This document shows positions 1-12,500 of a stretch of 64,000 bases of DNA, piece by piece (the stretch's first letter is position 1; every line of letters starts with the position of its first letter). The stretch spans positions 620,001 through 684,000 of the forward strand of contig JAYEVF010000031.1 of NCBI GenBank assembly GCA_036346355.1, in the 5' to 3' direction. A model generated the notes under the pieces. It ran no database searches. It saw only the letters and a list, made by a program, of their open reading frames with translations, and had not been told where the DNA came from. The stretch comes from Rhipidocladum racemiflorum (lineage: Eukaryota; Streptophyta; Magnoliopsida; Poales; Poaceae). The position numbers and the translations under genes were made by a program.

Positions 1-120
1 CAAGCGGTTGGTATTACGAACCGCTTGTAGAGGCATTTCTACAAGCGGTTGTATTACGAACCGCTTGTAGAGGTCCATTTATACAAGTGGTTTATATTAA
101 GAACCGCTTGTAAAGGTGCT
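1..120. repeat. CACTA left subterminal repeat array
   Basis: At least six copies of ACAAGCGGTT or its inverse occur in both orientations, often paired head to head as short palindromes about 15-20 bp apart. In En/Spm elements such arrays are the binding sites of the TnpA-type protein. One copy is mutated (ACAAGTGGTT near 82). Confidence 0.85.
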
Positions 121-122
121 CT

Positions 123-130
123 TATAAATA
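123..130 (+). promoter_or_regulatory. TATA box of the CACTA gene
   Basis: TATAAATA lies just inside the subterminal array and upstream of a C-rich leader. Transcription would start near 155. This is the usual place for a CACTA promoter. Inferred from position and sequence only. Confidence 0.5.
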
Positions 131-740
131 GCTTCTTCCCACCCGTCACAGACTCAACTCAAAAATTTTCTAAGTCCCCTCGCCATTGCCGTCGACTACC
201 ACCTTCAGCGCCATCGCAGCCGAGCTCACTGTAGACTCCTCCGCCACCGCGTCATCGTCTGCGACGTCGCCGTCGCCTCCTCCGCCACCTGAAGGGCCTA
301 GGTTAGCCTTCTCCTATTCTAACATGGCTCTTTTTCTCGATGCCCACAACGTGTTCGACAAAATGCCCACGAGATAAATGCATTGATATACGTTGATATA
401 CATTGATATATATTGATATACATTGATATACATTGATATAAATTGATATGTTTAAACAATTTTTCATACATGTACATATAAATACATTGATATGCTTAAA
501 CAATTTTTCATACATATACATATAAATACATTGATATATTTATACATGTATATTGATATACATATACATTGATATAAATTGATATGTTTAAACAAGTTTC
601 CATACATGTACATATAAATACATTGATTTGCTTAAACAATTTTTCATACATATACATATAAATACATTGATATATTTATACATGTATATTGATATACATA
701 TACATTGATATACATTAATATATTTTCCATAATTAGATAA
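131..740 (+). other. Leader region of the CACTA gene, AT-rich in its second half
   Basis: The segment from 131 to about 370 is a C-rich, UTR-like stretch of low complexity. It could encode short Ser/Pro/Ala-rich peptides in several frames, none of which I recognise. From about 370 to 735 the DNA is an AT-rich minisatellite. The first credible start codon is at 741. Confidence 0.5.
440..735. repeat. AT-rich minisatellite, 136-bp period, about two copies
   Basis: The segment starting at 480 (TACATTGATATGCTTAAAC region) recurs at 616, and the one at 524 recurs at 660. Both spacings are 136 bp. Shorter repeats of CATTGATATA occur within it and extend left to about 380. It lies wholly upstream of the CACTA coding start. 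Confidence 0.8.
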
Positions 741-3475
741 ATGACGACACCAGGGCGTGATGCTCCTAATTTCGACATGGAAGAACAGTTCTTGCTAGAC
801 GTGATCACTGCTGGTGATGGCAGCAGCGTTGTCGACAACGTAGCCGGTGGATCCGGTGTCCCGAACATTGTCGACACCACAGCCGGTGGATCCGGTGATG
901 TAGTGGACGATGAGGGAAGCGAGGTAATGCCAAGACAAACCTTTTAATCGTATTTAACTAATTAATATAAATGGCTCTGACATGAAAAATTCACATCTCT
1001 GTCCATTTTCAGCCTGGTACATTGAGCACCCAAACCAAGCGAGGTGCTAACAAGAAGCCTGCTACAAAGTTTGTTTTAACCAACATCGACAATGACGGGA
1101 AGCCAATTGCCCCTCTTTCTGCAGTAGGCCCGTTTAACAACGCATGTGGTTTCCACATTAGGGATCATGTCCCAGTTAGCATCAAGAAATGGCCTGAAGT
1201 TCCGCAAGCAACCAAGGAGCTCCTTTGGAAAGATATCAAGGAGAACTTCAAATTTCCTGAAGGATACGAGAACAAGGTTAAGAGATACACTTTGAAGAAA
1301 ATGGCAACTCAATTTCAGTCGTGGAAAGTTCACCTGAACAACAAGTATGTCAACAAGGGAGAAAGGCCAGATTTTAACCAACATCCCAAGCTGGCGGATC
1401 ACTGGGATGCATTTGAAGAATACAAATTGTCAGAGGAAGGACAGGCCGCGAGCCTTCAGAACAAGATCAACGCTGGGAAGAAGAAATACCACCACCATCT
1501 TGGCACCGGTGGTTATGTTAAGGCTGTACCTAAATGGGAGAAGCGGGAGGAAGAACTAATGGCCAAGAATATCACGCCTGCTACTGCTGATTGGGAATTC
1601 CACCTGCGGAATTGGTTCATGGCTCACAGAGGGGCCCTTGCAAAGGACGGTAGCTTGTTGATGGCATCGGGAGCAGAGGATGTTGCAAATAGAATTGTCC
1701 AAGCTGTCAACATGTCTAGCTCATGTTGCTTAGTAAAAGACAGGGAGAATGACGAGCTCACACATGCACTTCAAAACCCTGAGCACCCGGAGATGCATAA
1801 GAGGAATGGGATCGTCCGTGCCATGGAAGAGCGGTTTCTCCAAAGATGCCGATATGTACAGGAGCCGGTCAAGAAGCAAAAGAAGAGAGGCATACAAATA
1901 CAACTTACTGGAAAGGGAGCTCAGAGCAACTCAGCAAAGCATTGGAGAGATTGTTGTGCAAAAGCTGCAGGCGGCACTCGGTAAACTTCAGGGAGCCGGT
2001 ACAAGCAATACAGAGGCGAAAGGCGTTGCTAGCCTGCCCACTTCTGCGCGACAAAGTAACTGCGCGTCCAATGCCGCCCCACTCTCTACTCACATGCTAC
2101 TGGTGCCAGACCTAGGACAGTACGCAGTGGACAGCATCAAAGTTCGTCGGGAGTGTGAGCTACACGTTCAGGTGCATAACCTCTCCACCAAGGTGGCTTA
2201 TGGTGTGGCGTACCCGGTGGAGCCGGGCCAGCTTTTCCACTGCAAAGACATACCTCCAGGTTACTTGAAGGTCACGGTGGAGGAGGTGTCGAGTGGCTAT
2301 GAAGATCTTCTGCTCGAGATTGATGGAGGGGACGACATCACCAAGCATGGACAGGCCCTCCACGGAATCATCCTTTGACGAAAAAGGTACATCATATTTC
2401 CAAAGACCGTGGAGGTGACCTCTCCAACAATAGAAATCGAACAATTGGATGTGACCTCTCCGTAACAACAAAACCCGCCTCCTCCTACATCAACTCAACC
2501 GCCAGCCCAAGGAAGCCCAGCTCTACCTCCTTCCCAAGAAAGCCCGGCTCCACAATCTCCTCCAAGGAAGAAACTCCAAGTACGAAGGGCCAGTACTGCG
2601 ATGCTACCCCCTACCAAGAAGGCCCAGTCATCAACACAGTCGACAAAGGAACGTCCGAAAAGGGCATACGACATGACGGCTGAGGAGACACAAGAAACAG
2701 TTCGAAAGAAAATTGAGACACACTTCGCATCAAAGATGCCACCTCCCAAGGTACAAATTGATCCGAAAGCTGCAACCCACTTTGAGACATGCCGTGCAGC
2801 ACCTCTTCCTGCCTCGACTAACTATTAACGCACAATAGTGAAGTTTGCATTGAAAGGGGAACGGGCTAAGAAGGCGGTGGCAGCTAACAAGAAAGCCCAA
2901 GATCACCAACTAGACGAATTCTTGAGAGAGCCGGGGCTATCTTTCACTGCAACTGTGGGAGCATCAGATAATCTTGCAATGGCAGAGGTCAGGTGGCCAT
3001 ATAAGCTGGGCTGGGAGTTGGTTGCATCGGAAAAGATAAAGGATCTGCTAACCAAGTTGCGACAATTTCATGAATGGTACATGGAACAGTCCACTGAAGG
3101 AAGAACAATGTTCCCCGTCCATATAAAAGTGATAGATTTCTATCGTGGGGATCAACTCATATGGATGGAATTTGAGGACTTGTACCAATTTTACCATCGA
3201 GATGCCATCAACATGTCTCTAATGAGCTGCTGGTGTCTGTAAGTACTTCCAGCTAATCATTGAGTTTACCATACATATATGTTAATTTCGCCGTAGTTCA
3301 AGCTGGAAAATCTAATAACTCATCCCCTTTGTATGTAGAATGGAGATACAACGATGTAGAATAGAGACTATCTTCGACATTGGCTTCATCGATCCATTAA
3401 TTGTCAATGAGACTACATGTAAAGGCAGCCCAAAAGAAATTGAAGAATACATTCTGAAAGCTCTTTCAGAATAGT
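741..3475 (+). pseudogene. CACTA Ptta/En/Spm-type transposon protein, 5' part
   Basis: Exon 1 is 741-923, then an intron at 924-1012 (GT...CATTTTCAG), and exon 2 opens at 1013 in phase 0. Exon 2 carries the plant Ptta/En/Spm region, with VPISIKKWPEVP-like, FQSWKVHLNNKYV and HWDAFEEYKLSEEG segments at about 1170-1440. It is followed by basic and coiled regions, a 'YPVEPGQLFHCKDIPPGY' segment near 2215 and a Pro-rich linker (2470-2620). The frame shifts near 1880-1900, and a stop sits at 2826-2828 before KFALKGERAKKA. A further intron, 3239-3338 (GTAAGT...TATGTAG), leads to an exon ending at 3475, where solo LTR B0 is inserted. The family usually binds the subterminal repeats. With its frameshift, stop and insertion this copy cannot make a full product. 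Confidence 0.8.
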
Positions 3476-3814
3476 TGTGAGACTACGGAATGACCGTATG
3501 AGTCATTTTCGATGTCGGCATTAAGGTATGACTTTGGTGTCATGATTTTGGGCCTTTTCTGTTAGTTTGGGCCTTTCCGGGGGATAATTTGGGCTTTTGG
3601 GGGAGTTTGGGCCTTGGGGGACTAACTTGGGCCGTAGGTGGGAGTCCCCGGCCCATGTGGTGGAGTTGGGGGGCAGCATGGCCTGCCCCCATGCGCCCCA
3701 AACCCTAGCCCCTCCCACTCCTAAGCGCCCGCACCTCCCACACTACCCTAGCCGCCACCCCCTCCATCCCCTTACGCCTCCACCTCCCCTAGCCGCCCCC
3801 CTTGCGCCCCTCTC

Positions 3815-6800
3815 TGTAACACCCCAAAATTTTGCTTTTCTTAAATTCATGTGTGATTTGGCACTTTGGTGAATTTTTGGAATTTTCTGGAATTTATTTG
3901 GATTTATTTGGAATTTATTTGAATTTATTCCATTTTGAAATAATTAAAGAATTAAACTTTGCAAATAAAATTTTGTTGGAAATATTTTATTTGAGTCCAA
4001 AATGATCTAAAATATTTTCCAAAATTTTTCTGGAATTTTTCCGAGTATTTTGCTATTTTTCTTGAATTAAATGAATTATTGGGAATTATTTTAAATATTA
4101 AATCATTTGGAAAATCAAGTCGGGTCAAATCTTGTTCATCCGACCGAAGTCGAACTCGAAGTCGGACTCGAGTCCGACCGAGCGATCGACTCGACCAAAC
4201 CCACTCGAACCCTGTCGATCCGTACCGTTGGATCGGGATCCAACGGTCCGGATTGGACCGCACGGCCGAGCTCGAGTCGGTCGGACCGTTCTTGGCGTGA
4301 GCAATCGTAGCCGCTCATCGCGACACATGGACGGTCCCGACCATCGTCTCCGTTCGAATCCAAGCGGAGAGCTCCGCCGTGACCGAGCGGGACACAGTTA
4401 GGGTTCGATTCTTGGCGCCACGCCGAGGCAAGATTTAAGGCGTGGACCCGTCCCGAGAATCGTCGTTGACGCCGCACCTTTGCCCCAAGCCACACCGCCC
4501 GAGCCGTCTTTCTTTGAGGAATTGCTCGCCGTAGTAGTAGGGTTAGGGCTTCGCCGGTTCGTCATAGCGCCGCCGCCGTCAAGCCGTCTCCGCCGTGTTG
4601 GAGCCGGATCTGGAACCGCCACGAGCAAGGCGCGTCGGACCGCACCATCCACCTCGCCGGAGACCCTCAAAACGCCGCCACGGAAGGTCGCCGTCCTCGT
4701 CTCCGTGAGCCCGAGCCCCGCCGCGCCGCCATCACAAGTCACGAAAGCTTACGGGCCGTCCGATCCCGATCGAGCAGCGTGATGAATCACGTGTTTCCAA
4801 ACCCGACAGATCTGGACCGTTGGATCAAGATCCAACGCCCACGATCACCTCAGGCCGTAGCGGCGTTAACGTAGGGTTAGATCCGACCGTCCGATCTAGA
4901 TCGAGCGGCCCACGATCACCGTGTAGTTTTCAACGTGTTAACCTCGATCTAATCGCGCCGTTGATTTTCAAATCAACGGACACGATCGTGCCACGTAGCC
5001 TAGCGCGCGCCGCACCGTGCAAGCGCGGTGGGCGTGACATGCGGCCCGCATGTCAGCCGCACCAATCCGTGCGCCCGATCCACCGTGGGCCGTGCCGCGT
5101 GGACCCGATCCATGGGCCGGACACGCGTGGCGACACTGAGTGATGCCGCGTGGCATGATGACGCCATCTTTGGCGTCATCATGGAGGCCGTTCAGGCGGA
5201 CGTCAGCAGGTCACTGTGGACCAATCACAGGATGACACGTGTCCTCGCTGACGCAATAATTAATTTCCGAAAAAGAAAATGATTTATTAATTCGAAATAA
5301 TGATTTCAGATTTTGTTTCAAACTTCAAACGCTTATAACTTTTGCATTTCAACTTCGATTTGAGTGATTCAAATTTCTAAATTTGTATACAATTGAGATC
5401 TACCTAAATATGAATTTTATTTAATATTTGGACTAAAGTTTTTCTCTGTAAAATTATTTAATTGACTATTTAAACTTCAAAATGCTATAACTTTTGCATT
5501 TTAACTCTGAATTTGACGATTCCAGTTTCTAAAAATTCATAAATTTATGTTCTCTCTGTTTATGGATTTTATTTGGATGATTGGGTACTTTTTGCCTATT
5601 GTTTATTCGTGTATTTGCTATTTGCACGCTTTACGAGTAGACGTTGAAGTGCCGGAAGGATTCGAAGGAGAAGTATTGACTCAGGATCCAACTCAAGACC
5701 AAGAGCAAGTACTTTTTGAAGGCAAGTTGTGCTTTGACCATGTTGATCCTATTTCGAAATCTATTTTGATTTAACCTATTGCATGCTAGTTCAATTAGAA
5801 AATACTTTATTTAAATTTGGGGAATTAGATAAATACCAATTTGCTGTATGACACCTTGATTACTTAAGTATGTGCCATGACCCCTTGTCACCCTAGTTGT
5901 GGTTTACTAGTTGGACATTATTAACTTGCCAACATGGGTTTTAGACCGTTGTAGTAAACTGCTTAGACCTGATACGTGCTCATGACATGATTTTGGACAA
6001 TCAAATGTTAATATTGACTTAATGATATATTGAACCTGTTTTGGAAAGGTATCATGTGATGTTGATGGCACGTGGTGCATGGTAATCAACTGGGGTTTGA
6101 TAAATAGTTTTTCGTCCAGGGGCATGTGGCAAGAATAATCAGGTGGGCTAGTTGTGGCATTGGGGATGTTGATTTGGTTCTTCGGGTAGTCTTGCCCTGG
6201 TCACCCTAAGGACTTAACCTTTCAAGCCTTTGAACTGGGTCTAACGTGCAACCACATGTCTGTAATGGGACGGACCTAGTTGACTAAGTTGCTAATTACG
6301 TACCTGTGGGACCTCGTGAGGTCAACTACACCCTTTGTGTAAGTTGTACGGGGAGCGCATCGGCCGAGGCCGGGTACCCATCTAACGGTTGATTGGCCTA
6401 AACTTCGCCTTAGCTAAGGGAAGGGTTAGTGTGCAATAACCGAGGACCACTTGTATTGTTAGAAGTTTCCAAAGTCTTTGTTACGGAACTTGCCTTTGTG
6501 GTGTTTGACTGTATCTTGTGGGTAAAGTGCATAACCTCTGCAGAGTGTAGAATCTATTCGAATAGCCGTGTCCGCGGTATTGGACATCGCCGGGAATTAC
6601 AATCAAGGGTTAGATTTTCTCAAAAATAACTTGGATCTGAAAGGTTGGGTTGGATTAATAATGATGTTGATGGAAATGTGGATTAGGATGGGAAAGATGT
6701 TTATTAAACTCCTTGAAAAGTTAATTATGCTATACTTGTTTCTCTGCTTTGAATTTATTTATGATACTTGTTAAATGCTGTTTTCGCAAATATACCTTGA

Positions 6801-7248
6801 GTTATTCCTTTGTACCAAGCCATGCATATAGTATATTAGCCTGCATTACGTGCATGACTTGCCGAGTACCAAGTACTCACCCTTGCCACAATACAACACC
6901 AGGTTGAAGAGGAGACTACACCGGCTTTGGAGGAGGAGCTCCAAGAGGAACCGCCTACTTAGGGAAGCAAGCCCGATCGATTGCCTGTGGTATCTTGGAT
7001 GGCGCCACACGGTTATTTGATTTTCCGCCGCTACTATTTCTCTCTTAATAAGTTTAAGCCTGTATCGTGCATTTGTAACTTGACCATAAGGTCGAGTAAC
7101 CAGTTTGACTATTTAAATAAAGTACTTTATTAGTATCGAGTGGTATGATTGTGATATTTACCGATGTTAAGACTATGTGCACTAGCGTGTTCCCGGACTA
7201 GTGCTGAATACATAGAGGGTCCGGATTTGCAAATTCGGGGTCCCGACA
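3815..7248 (+). repeat. A1 5' LTR
   Basis: Starts TGTAACACCCCAAAATT, ends GGGGTCCCGACA. The first part is AT-rich, the segment 4130-5220 is GC-rich with many short direct and inverted repeats of the type CCGTTGGATC/GATCCAACGG, and the rest is AT-rich. Short open frames inside are not conserved as proteins. Confidence 0.9.
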
Positions 7249-7252
7249 GAGG

Positions 7253-7264
7253 TGGTATCAGAGC
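7253..7264 (+). other. A1 primer-binding site
   Basis: TGGTATCAGAGC begins four bases after the LTR and is complementary to the 3' end of initiator tRNA-Met, the usual primer of plant gypsy and many copia elements. Confidence 0.9.
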
Positions 7265-7465
7265 CATACTGATCGTAGGCTCAACCCTAAGCTAGAATGG
7301 TCGTAGTGAGGATAAAACCTATTTTGTAAAGCTAAGAAAATTTGTCAAGATAAGAAATGACATCTCGACTTACCCCCTTCTCTCTTTCCTTGTCTCTTGC
7401 TGAATATTCCCTTACCTTGTCACGATTTAAAATTTCGAGTTCTTACGTGAGCACTCTTGTGACAG
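7265..7465 (+). other. A1 leader between primer site and first ORF
   Basis: No coding signal. This is the 5' untranslated internal leader. Confidence 0.5.
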
Positions 7466-8178
7466 ATGGAGGGAGAGTTCAACTACGTCGATCTGGAGGT
7501 TGGTCACGCCGCGGAACTTTGACATATGCTTCAGACTCTCGGAGATTTTGAGAAGCCGCAATACCAAGTGGAGGTGATCAGACAAGCAGGATTGATCAAG
7601 GCTTGTGACGTGAAGATTGAGGTACCTGCTAGGAAGAAGGGCCGAGCAATCGCTCGATACACCGTGCACCGCCAGGAGGTCTACAATGCAGATGGGTATC
7701 CAAGAAGTATCACGACGAGCAATGCGGCACATTACCCGTATCTACGCCAGAGAGTTGGAGAGCACGGTGTTCCGTTATCACCAGCGAGCAATAACCTTCT
7801 TGACCCGGGCGATTCGAGAATGAGGATGCCATGGTTACACCGTGGGCACGACTTGTTGTCGCCCAGGAGGATGTACTCGATGATACAAGCAAGGAGCTAC
7901 AGAAGGCCCGCAAGGAGATCACAACAGAGAAGAACAGATGGCGGGAAGCTCAAGAGTATGTGTCACACCTTCTGCAAAGGATTGACGAGTTGGAGATGGC
8001 TTTATACGGACGAACGAGCTGCTCGAGCTACACGAGCCAGATCCGGAGGAGTCGGATCTCGATGAGGACACCGCTTCTTCGACTACCACAGATGACACGA
8101 TTCTTTGGACATGGCAATCGTTTCGCGCCTATGCCGCAGCATCCGTACCCAGGCCGTGGAGGTTTTCTCGATGAGTGA
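7466..8178 (+). pseudogene. Upstream ORF (ORF0) of element A1
   Basis: An ATG at 7466 opens MEGEFNYVDLEVGHAAEL, with TGA at 7520-7522, after which the frame continues with HMLQTLGDFEKPQYQVEV. One or more frame changes near 7690-7830 lead to a Lys/Glu/Arg-rich, heptad-like stretch around 7870-8000 (KELQKARKEITTEKNRW) that looks like a coiled coil. An acidic tail follows near 8040-8090. The matching region of A2 carries the same protein segments (50556-51272, minus strand). I do not recognise a named domain. It lies between primer site and gag, where some plant gypsy elements carry additional ORFs. It could be a gag-like or accessory structural protein. Function unknown. Confidence 0.6.
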
Positions 8179-8461
8179 GCATAGGTTTTATAGAGAGACT
8201 CCTTCGCCGAGTGGCGTCATAGAATAAAGAGTCACCTTTTAGGCGTTAGACTCCAGTGTTAGTTCGATTTGGATTTTCATTGTTTGCTGAGTGTGCAGTA
8301 TGTGTTGCAAGGCCCTTAGGCATTGTAAGCAACCATACCAAGTTATTAATATCAATAATAAAGTTGGACCTTAAAGTTACACCTTTTGCCCCGCATAAGT
8401 TCCATATTACTTGTCTATTCTTGATTCCCCCTCATCTCTAAAACTTAGAGCAAATTGACAG
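8179..8461 (+). other. A1 spacer between ORF0 and gag
   Basis: AT-rich spacer with no protein signal I can support. The corresponding spacer is kept in A2. Confidence 0.5.
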
Positions 8462-9580
8462 ATGGTGAACACCCGCGGAAACTTTGGAAGCAATGGAAGT
8501 GGTTCTCGCCCAGAAAACCCCAATGATGGAGCACCGGCACGCCATGGATATGCAGAATTTTGGAGCATTTCTTGCTGCTCAGACTCGATTGATGCATGCT
8601 ATGATGCAACAAATGCAACAAATCCTTTGCTCGAGGCCACGCAAATCAAGTTAATCGGGGACAACGCTGAGAATACAAGACTCGCCGAGTTCATGAGGAC
8701 TCATCCACCCACTTTCTCTGGGAATGCCAATCCATTGGAGGCCGATGATTGGTTAAGGTCAATTGAGAGGAAGCTACACATAGCTCAATGCATAGGAAAT
8801 GAGAAGGTACTCTCGCTTCTCATCGGTTGGAAGGAACATTACGAATGGTGGGAGAACTTCGTGCCACGCAAGAGAACCCTCAAGATATCACTTGGGAAGA
8901 GTTCACGGTGCATTCCATCGATTATCACGTGCCGAAGGAATCATGGACCTTAAGAAGGAGGAGTTCAGAGCATCAAGCAAGGTAATCAGCCGGTGGCCGA
9001 CTACGAACAAGTTCACACAGCCTAGCACGCTACGCACTTTGAGGATGTAGCGACAGATAAAGCCAGGCAGTCGTTTCATGAAGGGACTTAACTCAGACTA
9101 CAAGTAGGGTGATCACCCACACCTTTAATTTCCAGATTTCCAAGAGTTGGTGAATAAGGCGCTTATTCTTGAGGACAAGCGCAAGGAACTGGATGAGAAC
9201 AGAAGCGTAATGCAACAGCAGGATCACGCCATGGAACGCATAATAGCGTCTGAGAGTTGCACCAAATCAATTTTTCGATTCCAGCCACAGAATGCTACAA
9301 GGACACCGCCACCAAAGCACCAAGACCCGTCAACCGTAACTACCGGACCCACCCCGCTAGAAACGCCGCTCTAGGCAACAAAGAAGGAATAGTGAGACGC
9401 CGCTACAAGCGCAACGAGCCAGGACATTTTGCCAACAGCTTGTCCAAAGAAGACAGCGAGAGTGACCCCGTTCGCTTTAACTTGGGAACCACCCAGCTAG
9501 GACGCCCGGCACCAGAACCACATCCTGCAGGCCGTGGTGAGAGGTCGAGTCAACCATGTCACCGCAGATGCACCGCAGAA
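8462..9580 (+). pseudogene. A1 gag
   Basis: Begins MVNTRGNFGSNGSGSR at 8462. The capsid-like part has FMRTHPPTFSGNANPLEADD and WLRSIERKLHIAQCIGNEKV (about 8690-8810), typical of plant retrotransposon gag. After this the frame shifts several times, through EGIMDLKKEEFRA near 8936 and NKALILEDKRKELDENR near 9150. A zinc-knuckle position near 9390-9440 reads RRRYKRNEPGHFANS, where the knuckle cysteines are replaced. The family role is the nucleocapsid and virus-like-particle protein. Disrupted by several indels and not functional as written. Confidence 0.75.
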
Positions 9581-9589
9581 TGCTACGAC

Positions 9590-12500
9590 GTCGTCTTGGG
9601 TAAGTTACTTGTTAACTCAAGACCTGCTTGATTTTGTTTGACTCGAGCTTCGCATTCGCTTGTTTCGCAAGGCTTTGCTGCTAGAAACGATTTGGGGATT
9701 GCAAGACTTAAGTGCATGCTTTTAGTTCAAACCCACAGTTCCGAACTCCGAGCGAAAGTAGGATGTTCCGGTGAGAATACTAATAGATGGAATAGAGTTC
9801 CTAGTGAACCTTATAATTTTGGAGACCCGGACCTTAGACGTTATTTTGGGAATGGGATGGTTATCCAAGCACAAGGCCGTATTGGATTGTGGGCGAAGGA
9901 CTATCTCGATTGAGAGCCCGTGTGGAAAGAAAGTGGAATTTCAAGCTCTGCCCGTTAGAGAAGGACAGTTGATGGTTAACAGCACCAAGGCAATCAGCAT
10001 AGAGGATGTCTCAGTAGTGAATGAGTACCCAGATGTTTTTCCCGAAGATCTACCTGGTATGCCGCCAGACAGGGACATAGAGTTTGTGATAGAGCTTGTA
10101 CCTGGTATAGCGCCGATAGCAAAGAGACCTTATCGGATGTCCACCGAGGAGTTGGTAGAGATGAAGGAACAGCTAGAGGAGTTAATGGAGAAAGGATTTA
10201 TCAGACCAAGTTAGTCGCCGTGGGGAGCACCGGTTTTGTTTGTCAAGAAGAAGGGCGGGAGTTTCAGATGTGCATCGACTACCGTGCACTCAATGAAGTC
10301 ACCGTGAAGAATAAGTATCCGCTACCCGGGATTGATGATTTGTTCGATCAGGTGAGAGGAGCCGAGTTTTCTCCAAGATTGATCTCGAGATCGGGATACC
10401 ATAAGTTGAAGATCCGATCGTAAGATATCCGAAGATCGCATTCTCGTCAATATATGGACATTACGAGTTACGCTTATGTCTTTTGGATCGATTTAATGCG
10501 CCAAAGATATTTCATGAATATGATGAATAAGGTGTTCATGGAATATTTGGACAAGTTTGTTGTCGTGTTCATAGATGATATCCTAATCTACTCCAAGACA
10601 GAGGATGAACATGCCGAACACTTGAGGCGAAGTTTTGGAAAAGCCGAGGAACGACAACTCTTCGCCAAGTTCGATAAGTGTGATTTTTGGAAGGACAAGG
10701 TGGAGTTTCTTGGACATGTAATGACCGCAGTAAGAGTCGCCGTTGATCCAAGCAAAGTAGAAGCCGTGTTACATTGGGAGCAAACCAAGACCGTGACCCA
10801 GATCCGGAGTTTCCTTGGAATGGCAGGGTACTACCGCCCGTTTCATTGAAGGCTTTTCGACAATTGCGAAACCTCTTACGCAATTGCCGAAAAAGGAGAA
10901 GAAGTTTGCATGGACGTCGAATGTGAGAAATGATTTGAGGAGCTGAAAAGCGATTGACATCAAGACCGGTGTTAGTTCTCTGGGATGTTGCTCAAAGCTT
11001 TGATATTTATTGTGACGATCGCGCCAAGGACTTGGATGTGTCGATGCAGAATGGAAAGGTCGCCGCTTATGCATCAAGGCGATTGAGGCCGCATGAGGAG
11101 AATTATCCGACGCATGACCTAGAGTTAGCTGCCGTAGTGCATGCCTTGAAGATATGGCGTCACTATCTGATCGGGAACAGATGTGAAGTGTATACGGATC
11201 ATAAGAGCCTTAAATACATATTCACCCAGTCGGATCTGAATATGAGGCAAAGGAGATGGTTAGAGTTGATCAAGGACTACAATGTTGGAATCCATTACCA
11301 TCCCGGGAAGGCCAACGTAGTTGCCGATGCCTTGAGTCGGAAAAGCCATACTGTGAGCATGTTGCTAGCCACAAGTCAGGATGAGCTATGTGAGAATTTC
11401 CAGAAAATGAAGATTGAGGTGGTACCTAGTGGATCCTTGGCCGCATTGGAAGTGAAGCCTACCCTAGAGGATCAGATCCGGGAAGGACAGAAGGATGATG
11501 ACAAGATCCGCAGGATTAAGTCCATCAAGGAAGAAGGCAAGGCAGAGGATTTCAAGTTGGATGAGCAAGGCACGTTATGGATGAAGGATCGCATTTGTGT
11601 GCCCAACAAGAAGGAATTAAAGCAACTGATTTTGGAAGAAGCCCATGACTCCAAGTACTCAATTCATCCTGGAAGCGCCAAAATGTATCAGGATTTGAAG
11701 GAAAGATTCTGGTGGCCAAGCATGAAGCGTGAAGTTGTCGAGCATGTGGCATTGTGCGATGTATGCCAGAGAGTCAAGGCAATGCATCAGAGACCAGCGA
11801 GGATTGCTACAAATTACTAAAATACCGAGTGGAAGTGGGAGGAAATCGGAATGGATTTCATTACCGGTTTGCCTAAGACTCAAGGAGGTTATGACTCCAT
11901 ATGGGTTATAGTGGATCGTTTGACCAAAGTAGCCCATTTTATCCCCGTGAAGGCCACCTACTCGGGAGATAAGTTAGCGAGTTGTACATGATCAGATCGT
12001 CTGCTTGCACGGAGTGCCAAGGAGGATTGTATCGGACAGAGGTACCCAATTTACCTCAAGGTTTTGGAATAAGTTGCACGAAGCCATGGGAACCCGTTTA
12101 AACTTCAAGATCTGACCTATCATCCACAGACGGATGGACAGGCCAGAAAGAGTCAACCCGGCTTCGAGGATATGTTAAGAGCATGTGCATTGGCTTATGC
12201 TACCTCTTGGGATAAGAGTTTGCCGTATGCCGAGTTCGATTACAACAATAGTTACCAAGCTAGTTTACGATGTCACCTTTGAGCCTTTGTATGGTCGACC
12301 TGTCGAACGCCATTGAATTGGAATGAGACCGTGGCGCCGTGTCTTGAGCCTGATATTCTTCAAGAGGTCAAGAGCGATTGCCATGATTAGGGAAAGGTTG
12401 AAGATCGCCCAATCACGGTAAGAGTTATCTTGACAACCGTCGCCGGGATTTGAGTTTTGAACCGTAAGACTTTGTATACCTCGAGTTACGCCTCTCGAGG

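Noticed and set aside
4132..5282. Overlapping Arg/Pro/Ser-rich frames on both strands in the GC-rich LTR section of A1
   Set aside because: The section consists of short CCG/GATC-rich repeats. The frames shift between LTR copies and encode no recognisable protein.
5547..5774. 75-codon frame in the A1 5' LTR, repeated almost identically at 14651-14878, with a hydrophobic start
   Set aside because: It is the same LTR position in both LTRs, so its conservation is trivial. In the A2 LTRs the frame is broken by indels, which argues against a protein.
7253..7264. Possible tRNA gene remnants at TGGTATCAGAGC sites (also at 28493)
   Set aside because: Only the 12-base tRNA 3' complement is present, next to an LTR. 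These are primer-binding sites; no cloverleaf can be drawn.
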